Source: Arthrobacter sp. fls2-241-R2A-200
GTDB lineage: Bacteria; Actinomycetota; Actinomycetes; Actinomycetales; Micrococcaceae
DNA length: 64,000 nt
NCBI RefSeq assembly: GCF_030209745.1
Contig: NZ_JARVRJ010000011.1
Location: 62,001 to 126,000, forward strand
Direction: 5' to 3'
This document shows positions 40,996-50,841 of this stretch, piece after piece; the stretch's first letter is position 1, and each line of letters begins with the position of its first letter. A program made the position numbers and the translations under genes. The notes under the pieces are model-generated. The model was not told the origin of the DNA and ran no database searches. It saw only the letters and a list, made by a program, of their open reading frames with translations.

Positions 40996-42344
40996 GCCGC
41001 ACCTTCTTGTGGATCGGCGTCGCGGCCTTCTGAAGGCGGCGGATCTTCCTGCTCGATGTGGTGGAAGCAAATACGGTCGATACGCCGGCCATCCATCCGC
41101 GTGACCGCGAGTGTGCCGCCGTCGACCTCCACGACGTCCCCGACCTTGGCGATACGCCCCAGCCGGCTCATGACGTAACCGCCAACGGTCTCATAAGCGG
41201 AGTCGTCCGGAACGGTGAGATTGGGTATCTGTTCGGACACCTCATCCGGCCGCAGAAGCCCGGGAAAATACCAGTCCCCCGACGCGCTCTGGAGCACACC
41301 CGGGCGGACCTTGTCGTGCTCGTCTGCCACCTCGCCGACGATCTCCTCCACCAAGTCCTCCAACGTGGCGATACCTGCGGTTCCGCCGTATTCATCAAGC
41401 ACGACGGCGAGTTGCAAGTTACCTTCGCGAAGTTCAGACAACAGCGCATCGAGGTGAATCGTCTCCGGAACCCGGAGTACCTCGGTCATGATGGCCCCGG
41501 CTTCGAGCTTTCCTCGACGTTCGGCCGGAACTGCGACGGCCTTTTTGATGTGGACCACGCCACGGATGTCATCCGCGGAATCGCCGATGACCGGGAAACG
41601 GGAATAGCCGGTACGTCGTGCGGCGTTCAGGATCTCCGCAACCGGCTCGTCGGCGTCGATCGTTTCCATCCGGATGCGGGGCGTCATGACGTCAGCAGCT
41701 GAACGCCCGGAGAAGTTAAGGGTGCGGGCGACGAACGTTGCCGTCCCGGCGTCGAGCGTTCCCATTTCTGCCGAACGCCGCACGAGTGAGGCAAGCTCCG
41801 CAGGCGTCCGTGCACCCGAAATCTCTTCCTTGGCCTCCAGGCCGAAGAGGTTCAAAACCCTGTTCGAGAATCCGTTCAGGACCACGATGGCAGGCTTGAA
41901 GACGGCAGTGAACACGAGCTGCGGACGCGCCAAGCGCTTGCCCAAAGGGAACGCAAGGGCAATCGCCATGTTCTTGGGGACCAACTCACCCAAGAGCATG
42001 GACAGCAGTGTGGCAATGGCCATGGCGACCACGAGGGCAATGGAACGTGCCGCCTCGGGAGTGAGGCCCAGCAGCGCAAGGGGGCCCGTCAGCAGTTGGC
42101 CCACGGAAGGCTCCATGACGAAACCGGTCAACAGGGTGGTCAAGGTAATGCCGAGCTGGCAGCTGGAAAGCTGGGTGGAGAGGGATTTAAGGCACCTGAG
42201 CAGGGGAGCCGCAGCCTCGTCACCGTTGTCTACCGCACGCTGTACGCTCGCTTGGTCAAGTGCGACCAGAGAGAATTCGACGGCCACAAAGAATCCGGTG
42301 CCAATAATCAAGGCAAAGCCGGCCAGAAGGAGGAACCACTCCAC
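40992..42344 (-). CDS. CNNM/CorC-type hemolysin-family membrane protein (first copy)
   Basis: A 450-residue protein with a CNNM/DUF21 membrane domain (residues 1-200, including VEFSLVALDQASVQRAVDNG), a CBS pair (TRIRMETIDADEPVAEILNAARRTGYSRFPV, then LAVVLDEYGGTAGIATLEDLVEEIVGEV) and a CorC_HlyC domain (VGGYVMSRLGRIAKVGDVVEVDGGTLAV). It is the longer member of a tandem pair, as common in actinobacteria, where the two may form a heterodimer. Confidence 0.9.
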   Translation of the reverse strand: MEWFLLLAGFALIIGTGFFVAVEFSLVALDQASVQRAVDNGDEAAAPLLRCLKSLSTQLSSCQLGITLTTLLTGFVMEPSVGQLLTGPLALLGLTPEAARSIALVVAMAIATLLSMLLGELVPKNMAIALAFPLGKRLARPQLVFTAVFKPAIVVLNGFSNRVLNLFGLEAKEEISGARTPAELASLVRRSAEMGTLDAGTATFVARTLNFSGRSAADVMTPRIRMETIDADEPVAEILNAARRTGYSRFPVIGDSADDIRGVVHIKKAVAVPAERRGKLEAGAIMTEVLRVPETIHLDALLSELREGNLQLAVVLDEYGGTAGIATLEDLVEEIVGEVADEHDKVRPGVLQSASGDWYFPGLLRPDEVSEQIPNLTVPDDSAYETVGGYVMSRLGRIAKVGDVVEVDGGTLAVTRMDGRRIDRICFHHIEQEDPPPSEGRDADPQEGAA

Positions 42345-42777
42345 TTAGCGCACCCCACCGGATTCTTGGGAGGTCATCGGCAGGGATATCGTCTGCGCCG
42401 CGGCGAAGGGCGGCGCGTTGTGATGGGCATGTGAACGGGTGTTGCCGGCACGGGGGGCACGCTGCGCGGAGGTGCCCCGAAGGCTCCCCCGACAGTACCC
42501 AGGCCGGCACCTAGATTTACTGTCCATAAGGATTTCAGTCTACAGTCCGGGCGCTCCGGCACCCACGAAGTAGGCCAGCATCCGGTGGCTCGCTACCAAT
42601 ACGAGCCCCAAATTTGGATAGACGCATGATTTAGATCACCACTATTGGCAGATAACCAAAGATCGTAACTAGACTGTCATGGGTCTGAGTTCGCGGGACC
42701 CGGACCCTGGCGCACGGTTGTGGAAGAGCAATTTTGGCCAGCGGGAAAATAACACTCATGGAAGAGGCGTATTTCAA
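42345..42777. other. Intergenic region with the kgd promoter
   Basis: About 430 bases separate the divergent CNNM gene and kgd. The right half (42590-42680) is the most A+T-rich part and contains TTGGCA at 42645 and TAGACT at 42670, spaced 19 bases, as weak promoter candidates. No gene or terminator is convincing on either strand. Confidence 0.45.
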
Positions 42778-45700
42778 GTGCCAGAGCAGCCAAGCCACCG
42801 TCTACCCGAGGAATTTGGCGGAAACGAGTGGCTCGTTGACGAACTGTACGAGCGGTACCAGCAGGACAAGAAATCGGTCGATAGCAAATGGTGGCCGCTC
42901 TTCGAATCCTTCGCTGCCGCAGACGGCCCTTCCTCCAACGGAACCTCCGCAGCTCCAGCAGCTGCCAACCCGACCACCCAAGTGCTTCCCGTGGTAACTC
43001 CGGCTGCAGCTCCCCCGGCCGCTCCCAGCCAACCGGCCGCAGCACCGTCGGCTGCCGCTGCCACACCGGCCGCTCCCAGCCAACCAGCCGCCGCGCCGGC
43101 GTCGGAGAAGAAGGCACCCGCCACCGCCGCCAAGGACGGAGCACGCCAACCCGCAAGCGCCAACGCCCCGGCTCCGGCCCCGATCCCGGCGCAGCTTCCC
43201 AAAAACACCAAAGCGCCCACCGCGCCCGAGGAAGATGTTGTTTCCGTCCTCCGGGGTCCTGCGAAAGCCATCGCCACCAACATGGTGACCAGCCTCGAGG
43301 TTCCCACCGCCACAAGCGTCCGGGCAATTCCGGCGAAGCTGCTCATTGATAACCGCGTGGTCATCAACTCAAACCTCGCCCGCGCCCGCGGCGGCAAGGT
43401 TTCCTTCACGCACCTGATCGGCTACGCCGTCATTCGCGCGCTCTCCCAGTTCCCCTCGATGAATGTCTATTACGACGAAATCGACGGCAAGCCCAGTGCT
43501 GTCCAGCCGGCTCACGTCAACTTCGGTATCGCCATTGACATGCCGAAGCCCGATGGCACCCGCCTCCTGATGGTTCCGAACATCAAGAAGGCCGAGACCA
43601 TGGACTTCGCCGAGTTCTGGCACACGTATGAGGACCTCATCAAGCGCGCCCGCAATGGCAAGCTGACCGCGGACGACCACGCCGGCACTACCGTCTCCCT
43701 GACCAACCCCGGCGGGATCGGCACGGTTCACTCAGTGCCCCGCCTGTCCAAGGGGCAGGCGGCCATCATCGGCGTCGGCGCCCTTGACTACCCGGCAGAG
43801 TTCCAGGGTGCCAGTGAGAAAATCATCGCCCAGAACGCCATCAGCAAGATCCTCACACTGACCTCCACTTATGATCACCGCGTGATTCAGGGGGCAGGCA
43901 GTGGCGAGTTCCTCAAGCTCGTCCACCAGTTGTTGCTGGGTGCGCAGAACTTCTACGACGAGATCTTCGAAGCCCTCCGCATTCCTTACGAGCCCGTCCG
44001 CTGGAGCCCCGATCTGCAGGTGGACCCCGCTGACGAGATCAACAAGGTAGCCCGGATCCAGCAGCTGATCCACTCCTACCGGGTACGCGGCCACTTGATG
44101 GCTGACACCGACCCCTTGGAGTACGTCCAGCGCAAGCACCCCGACCTCGACGTCCTGACCTACGGCCTGACCCTGTGGGACCTCGACCGCGAATGGCCCA
44201 CCGGTGGCTTCGGCGGCAAGCCGATGCTGAAGTTCCGTGACATCCTCGGCGTACTGCGTGATGCCTACTGCAGGACCACGGGCATTGAGTACATGCACAT
44301 CCAGGAGCCTGCAGAACGCAAGTGGTTCCAGGACCAGCTCGAACACCCGTACTCCAAGCCAAGCCGCGAAGAGCAACTCCGCATCGTCTCCAAGCTCAAC
44401 GCAGCGGAGGCCTTCGAGACCTTCCTGCAGACCAAGTTCGTGGGCCAGAAGCGCTTCTCGCTCGAGGGCGGCGAATCCCTGATCCCGCTGCTCGACGCCG
44501 TCATCTCTGACGCCGCGGACGACGGGCTGGATGAAGTTGCCATCGGCATGGCACACCGTGGCCGCCTTAACGTGCTGACCAACATCGCCGGCAAGACGTA
44601 TGCACAGGTGTTCCGTGAATTCGAAGGCACCCAGGACCCGCGTTCGGTTCAGGGCTCCGGCGACGTCAAGTACCACTTGGGCACCGAGGGTACCTTCACC
44701 TCGGACAACGGAAACCAGACCAAGGTCTACCTGGCCGCGAACCCCTCCCACCTTGAAGCAGTGGACTCCGTCCTTGAAGGCATCGTCCGTGCCAAGCAGG
44801 ACCGCCTGGACCAGGGCGAGTCCTTCCCGGTGCTTCCCATCATGGTTCACGGAGACGCTGCGTTCGCCGGTCAGGGCGTTGTCGCTGAGACCCTGAACCT
44901 CTCACAGCTTCGTGGCTACCGCACCGGCGGCACCATCCACGTCATCGTCAACAACCAGGTTGGCTTCACCACGGCGCCGTCGTCCTCCCGTTCATCCACC
45001 TACTCCACGGACGTCGCCAAGATGATCCAGGCACCGGTCTTCCACGTGAATGGCGATGACCCCGAGGCGGTAGTCCGCGTTGCACAGCTCGCCTACGAGT
45101 TCCGTCAGCGTTTCCACAAGGACGTCGTTATCGACATGGTTTGCTACCGTCGTCGTGGCCACAACGAGGGCGACGACCCCTCGATGACCCAGCCGCTGAT
45201 GTACAACCTGATCGAAGCCAAGCGTTCGGTCCGCAAGCTGTACACAGAGTCACTCATCGGCCGTGGAGACATCACCGAAGAAGAAGCCGAGCAGCTGCTC
45301 CGCGATTACCAGGAACGCTTGGAGCGCGTCTTCGCCGAGACACACGCGGCCCAGACCTCGCCCATTCCGATCATCACGGGAGACTCCGCGGCTGTTTCGG
45401 ATATCGAGCGCCCCATCGCCCAGCAGGCCGATTTTGGCACTAACTCGCCTTCTTCCACGGCCATTTCCGCCGAGACGCTCGCGCGCATCGGCAAAGCCCA
45501 CTTGGAGATTCCGGAAGGTTTCACCGTGCACTCCAAGCTCAAGCAGCTCCTGGAGAAGCGTGAGCAGATGTCCCGTGAGGGTGGCATCGACTGGGGCTTC
45601 GGCGAAATTGCTGCCTTTGGCTCCCTCATCATGGAAGGCGTCCCGGTACGACTTGCCGGGCAGGACTCCCGTCGTGGCACCTTCGTCCAGCGCCATGCCG

Positions 45701-46605
45701 TGTTCCATGACCGTGCCAACGGCAATGAATGGCTGCCCCTGGGCAACCTCTCAGATGACCAAGCCAAACTGTGGATCTACGACTCCCTGCTGTCCGAATA
45801 CGCTGCCATGGGCTTCGAATACGGCTACTCGGTAGAGCGTCCGGATGCATTGGTCCTGTGGGAAGCGCAGTTCGGTGACTTCGTCAACGGTGCCCAGACC
45901 ATCATCGATGAGTTCATCTCTTCGGCTGAACAGAAGTGGGGCCAGCGTTCCTCACTGGTGCTCATGCTGCCCCACGGCTACGAAGGACAGGGTCCGGACC
46001 ACTCCTCGGCACGCATTGAGCGCTTCCTGCAGATGTGCGCCGAAGACAACATGATCGTGGCCAACCCCACCACCGCGGCTTCGCATTTCCACCTGTTGCG
46101 CCGCCAGGCTTACAGCCGCCCGCGCAAGCCGTTGATCATCTTCACGCCAAAGCAGCTGCTCCGCCTCAAAGGCGCCGCATCCGCCGTCGAAGATTTCACC
46201 AACGGTGGCTTCAGGCCGGTCATTGCCGATCCCGACGTGCAGCCCGCGAACGTGGAGCGGGTCATCCTGGTATCGGGCCGTCTGTACTACGACCTCTTGT
46301 CCAACCGACAGAAGTCCGGCGACACGTCCACCGCGATCATCCGGGTGGAGCAGCTGTACCCGCTGCCAAAGGCCGAGATCGACGCCGAGCTGGCCAAGTA
46401 CCCGAACGCTGACATCGTGTGGGCACAGGACGAGCCTGCCAACCAGGGCCCTTGGCCGTTCATGGGCTTGAACTTGGCTCCCGAGCTCGATCGCAAGCTT
46501 CGCTTGGTGTCGCGTCCGGCGTCGGCGTCCACTGCTGCCGGGTCCATGAAGCGGCACGCCGCTGAACAGGATGCACTGATCAAGCAGGCATTCGACCACA
46601 AGTAA
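42778..46605 (+). CDS. kgd: Multifunctional 2-oxoglutarate decarboxylase/dehydrogenase E1 with E2-like domain (Kgd/SucA)
   Basis: A 1275-residue TCA-cycle protein of the actinobacterial type: a short N-terminal segment (PEQPSHRLPEEFGGNEWLVDEL), an Ala/Pro-rich linker, an E2 acyltransferase domain (TSTYDHRVIQGAGSGEFLK, no lipoyl domain), then a ThDP-dependent E1 (AIGMAHRGRLNVL, HGDAAFAGQGVV, HNEGDDPS). It oxidises 2-oxoglutarate with a separate E2/E3 supplying the lipoyl group. The GTG at 42778 has GGAAGAGG upstream and matches the family start. A start 33 codons earlier is less likely. Confidence 0.95.
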   Translation: MPEQPSHRLPEEFGGNEWLVDELYERYQQDKKSVDSKWWPLFESFAAADGPSSNGTSAAPAAANPTTQVLPVVTPAAAPPAAPSQPAAAPSAAAATPAAPSQPAAAPASEKKAPATAAKDGARQPASANAPAPAPIPAQLPKNTKAPTAPEEDVVSVLRGPAKAIATNMVTSLEVPTATSVRAIPAKLLIDNRVVINSNLARARGGKVSFTHLIGYAVIRALSQFPSMNVYYDEIDGKPSAVQPAHVNFGIAIDMPKPDGTRLLMVPNIKKAETMDFAEFWHTYEDLIKRARNGKLTADDHAGTTVSLTNPGGIGTVHSVPRLSKGQAAIIGVGALDYPAEFQGASEKIIAQNAISKILTLTSTYDHRVIQGAGSGEFLKLVHQLLLGAQNFYDEIFEALRIPYEPVRWSPDLQVDPADEINKVARIQQLIHSYRVRGHLMADTDPLEYVQRKHPDLDVLTYGLTLWDLDREWPTGGFGGKPMLKFRDILGVLRDAYCRTTGIEYMHIQEPAERKWFQDQLEHPYSKPSREEQLRIVSKLNAAEAFETFLQTKFVGQKRFSLEGGESLIPLLDAVISDAADDGLDEVAIGMAHRGRLNVLTNIAGKTYAQVFREFEGTQDPRSVQGSGDVKYHLGTEGTFTSDNGNQTKVYLAANPSHLEAVDSVLEGIVRAKQDRLDQGESFPVLPIMVHGDAAFAGQGVVAETLNLSQLRGYRTGGTIHVIVNNQVGFTTAPSSSRSSTYSTDVAKMIQAPVFHVNGDDPEAVVRVAQLAYEFRQRFHKDVVIDMVCYRRRGHNEGDDPSMTQPLMYNLIEAKRSVRKLYTESLIGRGDITEEEAEQLLRDYQERLERVFAETHAAQTSPIPIITGDSAAVSDIERPIAQQADFGTNSPSSTAISAETLARIGKAHLEIPEGFTVHSKLKQLLEKREQMSREGGIDWGFGEIAAFGSLIMEGVPVRLAGQDSRRGTFVQRHAVFHDRANGNEWLPLGNLSDDQAKLWIYDSLLSEYAAMGFEYGYSVERPDALVLWEAQFGDFVNGAQTIIDEFISSAEQKWGQRSSLVLMLPHGYEGQGPDHSSARIERFLQMCAEDNMIVANPTTAASHFHLLRRQAYSRPRKPLIIFTPKQLLRLKGAASAVEDFTNGGFRPVIADPDVQPANVERVILVSGRLYYDLLSNRQKSGDTSTAIIRVEQLYPLPKAEIDAELAKYPNADIVWAQDEPANQGPWPFMGLNLAPELDRKLRLVSRPASASTAAGSMKRHAAEQDALIKQAFDHK

Positions 46606-46611
46606 AAACGA

Positions 46612-46658
46612 AACTGCCCGGCCGGAGGAGCGATGAGCGCGCCTCAGGCCGGGCAGTT
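46612..46658 (+). terminator. Terminator after kgd
   Basis: Arms AACTGCCCGGCC (46612-46623) and GGCCGGGCAGTT (46647-46658) form a perfect 12-bp stem a few bases after the stop, followed by CTGTTTAATG. Confidence 0.82.
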
Positions 46659-46744
46659 CTGTTTAATGGGACTGGTACCCGGCTCAGGCTTGGGTGGTGA
46701 TCCCGGGATCGCGCAAGGACCGTAACGAGGGTGAAGAGGTAACC

Positions 46745-47344
46745 GTGGAAGACAGGAAGCTGCGCATCGCAGCTGTAGGAGATGAACTGCTGGCGGGCTT
46801 GGGCGATCCCCGTGCCTTGGGTTGGCTCGGGCGAGTACTTGCCCGTACACCCCAGGATTCTGTTGTCGTGGAGAGCTTTTCCCTCCCCTGCCCCATGGAA
46901 GGAACCGAAGGCCTCGCCGCGCGATGGCAGGATGAAGCCGGACGGCGGTTCAGCGACAGACACGAGAACCGATTGGTGATCGGCCTCTCCGGCCGCGATG
47001 TCGAGTTCGGTTTGTCCACTGCCCGGAGCCGGTTGAACTTGGCAAACATCCTCGACGGCGCGTCGCACAGCAGTGTGGAAGTCTTCGTGGTGGGTCCCCC
47101 GCCCACGTTGGATCCTGCACGGAACAAGCGGCTCGCGGAACTCAACACCGCCTTCGCCGATGTCACCACCAGGCGCAACCACCATTACGTGGATACGTTC
47201 TCGCCATTACTCAACCATGAGCAATGGCGGACGGATCTGGCTGCCAACGGCGGAACGCCAGGCCAGGCCGGCTATGGCTTGATTGCCTGGCTCGTACTGC
47301 ACCGAGGCTGGTTCCAGTGGCTCAATATCGCCCAACCGGAATAG
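46745..47344 (+). CDS. GDSL/SGNH-like hydrolase family protein (cytosolic)
   Basis: About 199 residues from the GTG at 46745. The N-terminal strand LRIAAVGDELLAGLGDPRALGW resembles the SGNH block I, with GD in the Ser position (GDELL instead of GDSL), and VFVVGPPPT resembles block III. There is no signal peptide, so it is likely intracellular. Loss of the Ser suggests it may not be a standard esterase. It lies between kgd and bL37. Function is unknown. Confidence 0.7.
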   Translation: MEDRKLRIAAVGDELLAGLGDPRALGWLGRVLARTPQDSVVVESFSLPCPMEGTEGLAARWQDEAGRRFSDRHENRLVIGLSGRDVEFGLSTARSRLNLANILDGASHSSVEVFVVGPPPTLDPARNKRLAELNTAFADVTTRRNHHYVDTFSPLLNHEQWRTDLAANGGTPGQAGYGLIAWLVLHRGWFQWLNIAQPE

Positions 47345-47479
47345 CACGCTGGCGTCTTTCGACCTGCGGTAAGTGCCTAAGCGCGGCAGGCCAACCACCG
47401 CCGGTTCGCGGCGCAGCACCCGGGTGTGCGAAACTGGAGGGCAGCTTTATTGAGTATCAATCCTTGAAGGAGGCCAGCT

Positions 47480-47554
47480 ATGAGCAAGCGTGCACGTAAG
47501 CGTCGTGACCGTAAGCGCGGCGGCGCGAACCACGGCAAGCGTCCCAACACCTAA
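47480..47554 (+). CDS. 50S ribosomal protein bL37 (24-residue basic protein)
   Basis: A 24-residue, strongly basic peptide that begins MSKRARKRRDRKR and ends ANHGKRPNT. This matches bL37, the very small actinobacterial large-subunit protein also seen on mycobacterial ribosomes. A strong GAAGGAGG ribosome-binding site lies 6 bases before the ATG, and a terminator follows at once. It is too short for most gene-length cut-offs and is easily missed. Confidence 0.93.
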   Translation: MSKRARKRRDRKRGGANHGKRPNT

Positions 47555-47583
47555 GCCAACGGCTTAGCGTCTCAGGCTTAAAG

Positions 47584-47620
47584 CAAGAGCCCCGGAACCA
47601 TACGGTTTCCGGGGCTCTTG
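47584..47620 (+). terminator. Terminator after bL37
   Basis: Arms CAAGAGCCCCGGAA (from 47584) and TTCCGGGGCTCTTG (to 47620), with an 8-9 base loop, form a strong stem 30 bases after the bL37 stop. Confidence 0.85.
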
Positions 47621-47642
47621 ACGTTTAAGCGGGAAGCCCGGC

Positions 47643-47903
47643 CTAAGCATCCACTGACTTGATGGAGTGAATCCTATCCAGAATGGAGTTTTTCAAGTTC
47701 TCCGGCGCCGACTCCGTGCACGAACGCTTGACCATGGTGCGAATGAGGCACTCGAGGTCGTACTGCTCGGCGCACTCGGCGCATGTGTCCAGATGCTGCT
47801 TGATCTCCCCCAGATCCTCGCGGGTCAATGCACCGTCGAGGTACTCGTAGATCCGCTGCATGCGGGTATCATCGCAATCGCCCAATCCCTGGCAGTCGCT
47901 CAT
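47643..47903 (-). CDS. rsrA: Anti-sigma factor RsrA (zinc, redox-sensing)
   Basis: An 86-residue ZAS-domain anti-sigma factor. Cys10, His37, Cys41 and Cys44 (in QHLDTCAEC) match the C11/H37/C41/C44 zinc and disulfide residues of Streptomyces RsrA. It binds SigR when reduced and releases it on thiol oxidation. It overlaps the sigR stop by 4 bases. The mycothiol-system subfamily is inferred from this match and from its partner. Confidence 0.95.
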   Translation of the reverse strand: MSDCQGLGDCDDTRMQRIYEYLDGALTREDLGEIKQHLDTCAECAEQYDLECLIRTMVKRSCTESAPENLKNSILDRIHSIKSVDA

Positions 47904-48676
47904 TGCTCTTTCTCCTGATTGTTGCTTCCGGCCGCGGCCTGATCTTCGGTTTGGGCCCTGAAGCCCCGTTCGGCGGCGTAGTCCGCCAGCATGTCCCGCA
48001 GCATCTTCCTGCCGCGGTGCAAGCGCGACATCACCGTGCCGATCGGGGTATTCATGATCTCTGAAATCTGCTTGTACGCATATCCTTCGACGTCGGCGAA
48101 ATACACGGCGAGGCGGAATTCCTCCGGAATCGACTGAAGGGCGTTTTTCACGTCTGAATCCGGCAAATGATCCAAGGCTTCGACTTCGGCGGACCGCAAG
48201 CCTGCCGAGGTGTGCGATTCAGCCTTGGCCAGTTGCCAATCTTCGATCGTGTCCGAATTGGACTGCAGCGGCTCGCGCTGCCGCTTCCTGTAAAGATTGA
48301 TATAGGTGTTGGTGAGGATGCGGTACAACCAGGCCTTGAGGTTGGTGCCTGGCTTGTACTGGTGGAAAGCGGAAAATGCCTTGGTGTAAGCCTCCTGGAC
48401 CAGGTCCTCGGCGTCCGACGGGTTGCGGGCCATCCTCATCGCTGCCGAATACAACTGATCCACGTACTGCATGGCGTCACGTTCGAAGCGCGCCCGGCGT
48501 TGTTCGGGGCTTTCCATGGCGACGTCGACCGCCGCGGAGCCCTCTTGGGAAGGCTCGACTGCAGAGTTGTCTTCCGACGACGAGTCGGCTGCTTCATAGG
48601 TGGCCGCTGCGGCCGGTTCAATGGTGCTCATCGATGCCAAGTCTACTGTCAGCTGCGGAGAAACCGGCTGACGCAT
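47900..48676 (-). CDS. sigR: RNA polymerase ECF sigma factor SigR/SigH
   Basis: An ECF sigma factor for thiol-oxidative stress. Region 2 is [26 protein letters not shown], and region 4 is the helix-turn-helix [23 protein letters not shown]. The ATG at 48676 has GGAGCAGG upstream. Other starts are an ATG at 48631 and an in-frame GTG at 48775, the latter giving a 291-residue form with a 33-residue extension. A SigR-type promoter just upstream fits autoregulation. It is followed by rsrA with a 4-base overlap. Confidence 0.93.
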   Translation of the reverse strand: MRQPVSPQLTVDLASMSTIEPAAAATYEAADSSSEDNSAVEPSQEGSAAVDVAMESPEQRRARFERDAMQYVDQLYSAAMRMARNPSDAEDLVQEAYTKAFSAFHQYKPGTNLKAWLYRILTNTYINLYRKRQREPLQSNSDTIEDWQLAKAESHTSAGLRSAEVEALDHLPDSDVKNALQSIPEEFRLAVYFADVEGYAYKQISEIMNTPIGTVMSRLHRGRKMLRDMLADYAAERGFRAQTEDQAAAGSNNQEKEQ

Positions 48677-48791
48677 GTACACCTGCTCCGGAAGCACCAC
48701 GCGGTCCTTAACCAAAGTCAAAAAACCAACTCCATTCACCAAGGCGGCAACACCACGCCGCAGTCCGGTCTTCACCGCACCTGATGATCAC

Positions 48792-48817
48792 AACCGCGTG
48801 GGCTGGGTAAATATTCC
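48792..48817 (-). promoter_or_regulatory. SigR-dependent promoter (GGAAT-N18-GTT)
   Basis: On the minus strand, GGAAT at 48817-48813 is followed after exactly 18 bases by GTT at 48794-48792. This is the Streptomyces SigR / mycobacterial SigH consensus, placed just upstream of sigR. The transcript would begin near 48784, which leaves room for the upstream GTG (48775) as a start. Confidence 0.85.
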
Positions 48818-48901
48818 TCAAAGGTGCAAGACTAGAGCGGACTGCACCCCATGAACACACCACTCATCGAACCGTGTGGCACGCCACCCAGGAGGCAAGA
48901 T

Positions 48902-49417
48902 ATGTCTGTTATCCGTTTTCTCGCTCGGCCTATGCTCGCGTCCAGCTTCGTCATCGCCGGCCTGGACAAGCTCAAGAACGCGGACGACACCGCCAAGCAA
49001 CTCTCGCCCATTCTTCGCCGGGCATCAGAGTCCCTGCCCTTCAAAGCCAACGAGAAGACCCTCGCACGGGTTCTCGGGGGCGCCCAGCTCGGCGCCGGAG
49101 CGCTGCTGGGACTTGGCAAGGTCTCCCGCTTTGCCGCGACCCTTTTAGCTGTGACGTCGGCGCTTAACTCCTACGTCGAATGGCGTTCGGCGGACATCAG
49201 CACCAAAGAAGGACGCAGCGCCCGCAAGTCACAGCTTTTGCGCAACGTGTCCTTGACCGGCGGGGCCCTCCTGGCGTCCGTAGACACAGCGGGACGTCCA
49301 GGCTTGGCTTGGCGTGCAGGGCACGCGGCAGCCGATGCCCGGAAAGCCACCGGCAAGCAGTTCAAGCGCACAGACAAGGCTGTCCGTCGAGTCGTTGACA
49401 ACGCAGTTGGAGCATAA
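48902..49417 (+). CDS. DoxX family membrane protein
   Basis: A 171-residue DoxX-type protein from the ATG at 48902 (MSVIRFLARPMLASSFVIAGLDKL). Three or four hydrophobic helices are followed by a soluble, basic C-terminal tail (ATGKQFKRTDKAVRRVVDNAV). DoxX proteins appear in oxidative-stress and thiol contexts. It is divergent from sigR and ends 6 bases before aroA. Function is uncertain. Confidence 0.82.
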   Translation: MSVIRFLARPMLASSFVIAGLDKLKNADDTAKQLSPILRRASESLPFKANEKTLARVLGGAQLGAGALLGLGKVSRFAATLLAVTSALNSYVEWRSADISTKEGRSARKSQLLRNVSLTGGALLASVDTAGRPGLAWRAGHAAADARKATGKQFKRTDKAVRRVVDNAVGA

Positions 49418-49423
49418 GGAAGC

Positions 49424-50839
49424 ATGACCGGCACCACATCCGCTAAATCCGATACAACGAACCCGGACGCAACCGGCGTCGGCGTGGCTGACGCCGGAAC
49501 CTCGAAAGCTTCCGCAGAACTTCCGCTCTGGCCGGCTCCTTTTGCAAAACGGCCTGTGGATGCGACGGTGACCGTGCCGGGTTCGAAGTCCCTCACCAAC
49601 CGGTTCTTGGTGTTGGCGGCATTGGCGGATGGTCCGTCGAGGTTACGCTCTCCCCTGCATTCCCGGGACTCCGCCCTCATGATCCAGGCCCTCCGGCAGT
49701 TGGGTGCCGTAGTCACCGAAGTACCGGGCGACGGCGGCTACGGCCCTGACCTCGAGGTCACGCCGATGGATCCCGCAACGGCTGCCGCCCCACGCGCCGT
49801 CGACTGCGGTTTGGCCGGAACCGTGATGCGGTTTGTGCCACCGCTGGCCGCACTTCGCGCGGGCCAGACCGTATTCGACGGCGATCCCCATGCCCGCAAG
49901 CGGCCCATGGAAACCATCATCGAAGCACTTGCTGCCCTTGGCGTGCAGGTAGCCCCTGTGGAGGGCCGGACGCCGTCGGCACTGCCGTTTACGGTGGAAG
50001 GCACTGGTGAGGTCCGCGGCGGTCACTTGGTCATCGATGCCAGCGCCTCATCACAATTCGTCTCGGCATTGCTGTTGGTAGGTGCGCGATTCACGGAGGG
50101 CCTGCACCTCGAGCACGTCGGAAAGCCCGTGCCCAGCCTTGACCACATCGCGATGACCGTCGAGGTCCTGCGGAGTGTGGGAGTGACCGTGGATGATTCC
50201 GTGCCCAACCACTGGCGCGTCTCGCCGGGCAGCATCCAGGCGTTTGACCGGCGGATCGAACAAGACCTCTCCAATGCCGGCCCCTTCCTGGCAGCGGCGT
50301 TGGCCACAGGTGGAACAGTCCGGGTTCCCAATTGGCCCGCGGGTACCACCCAAGTCGGGGACCAATGGCGTTCCATCCTCGCGTCCATGGGTGCCACCGT
50401 ATCCCTCCAGGACGGAACTCTGACCGTCACCGGCGGCACCCGGATCCTCGGCGTGGACCTGCACGAAACCAGCGAGCTCGCCCCCACGGTGGCCGCGCTC
50501 TGCGCCCTTGCAAGCACCCCCTCCCGCTTGACGGGTATCGCGCACCTCCGTGGGCACGAAACAGATCGGTTGGCGGCCCTTGTGGCTGAAATCAACCGCC
50601 TGGGCGGTGACGCAGAGGAAACACCGGACGGGCTCATCATCCGGCCCGCCCCTTTGCACGGCGGAATTGTCCACAGCTACGCGGACCACCGTATGGCCAC
50701 CGCCGGTGCCATCCTCGGGCTCGCCGTCGAGGACATCCAGGTGGAGGACATCGCCACAACATCCAAGACGATGCCCGAATTCCCCACGATGTGGGCCGCG
50801 ATGCTTGAGTCTGCTGGTTCGAACGGGGCCAGCAACTGA
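49424..50839 (+). CDS. aroA: 3-phosphoshikimate 1-carboxyvinyltransferase (EPSP synthase)
   Basis: A 471-residue enzyme of the shikimate pathway. Substrate motifs are [17 protein letters not shown] and [18 protein letters not shown], the actinobacterial variant of the GNAGTAMRPL loop, with Phe where many species have Pro. The C-terminal [23 protein letters not shown] is intact. It is followed 2 bases later by rsgA. Confidence 0.96.
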   Translation: MTGTTSAKSDTTNPDATGVGVADAGTSKASAELPLWPAPFAKRPVDATVTVPGSKSLTNRFLVLAALADGPSRLRSPLHSRDSALMIQALRQLGAVVTEVPGDGGYGPDLEVTPMDPATAAAPRAVDCGLAGTVMRFVPPLAALRAGQTVFDGDPHARKRPMETIIEALAALGVQVAPVEGRTPSALPFTVEGTGEVRGGHLVIDASASSQFVSALLLVGARFTEGLHLEHVGKPVPSLDHIAMTVEVLRSVGVTVDDSVPNHWRVSPGSIQAFDRRIEQDLSNAGPFLAAALATGGTVRVPNWPAGTTQVGDQWRSILASMGATVSLQDGTLTVTGGTRILGVDLHETSELAPTVAALCALASTPSRLTGIAHLRGHETDRLAALVAEINRLGGDAEETPDGLIIRPAPLHGGIVHSYADHRMATAGAILGLAVEDIQVEDIATTSKTMPEFPTMWAAMLESAGSNGASN

Positions 50840-50841
50840 CT

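Noticed and set aside
42679..42777. Extended N-terminus of kgd from the upstream ATG
   Set aside because: The upstream 33 codons do not resemble Kgd, whereas the GTG at 42778 has a ribosome-binding site and the family start.
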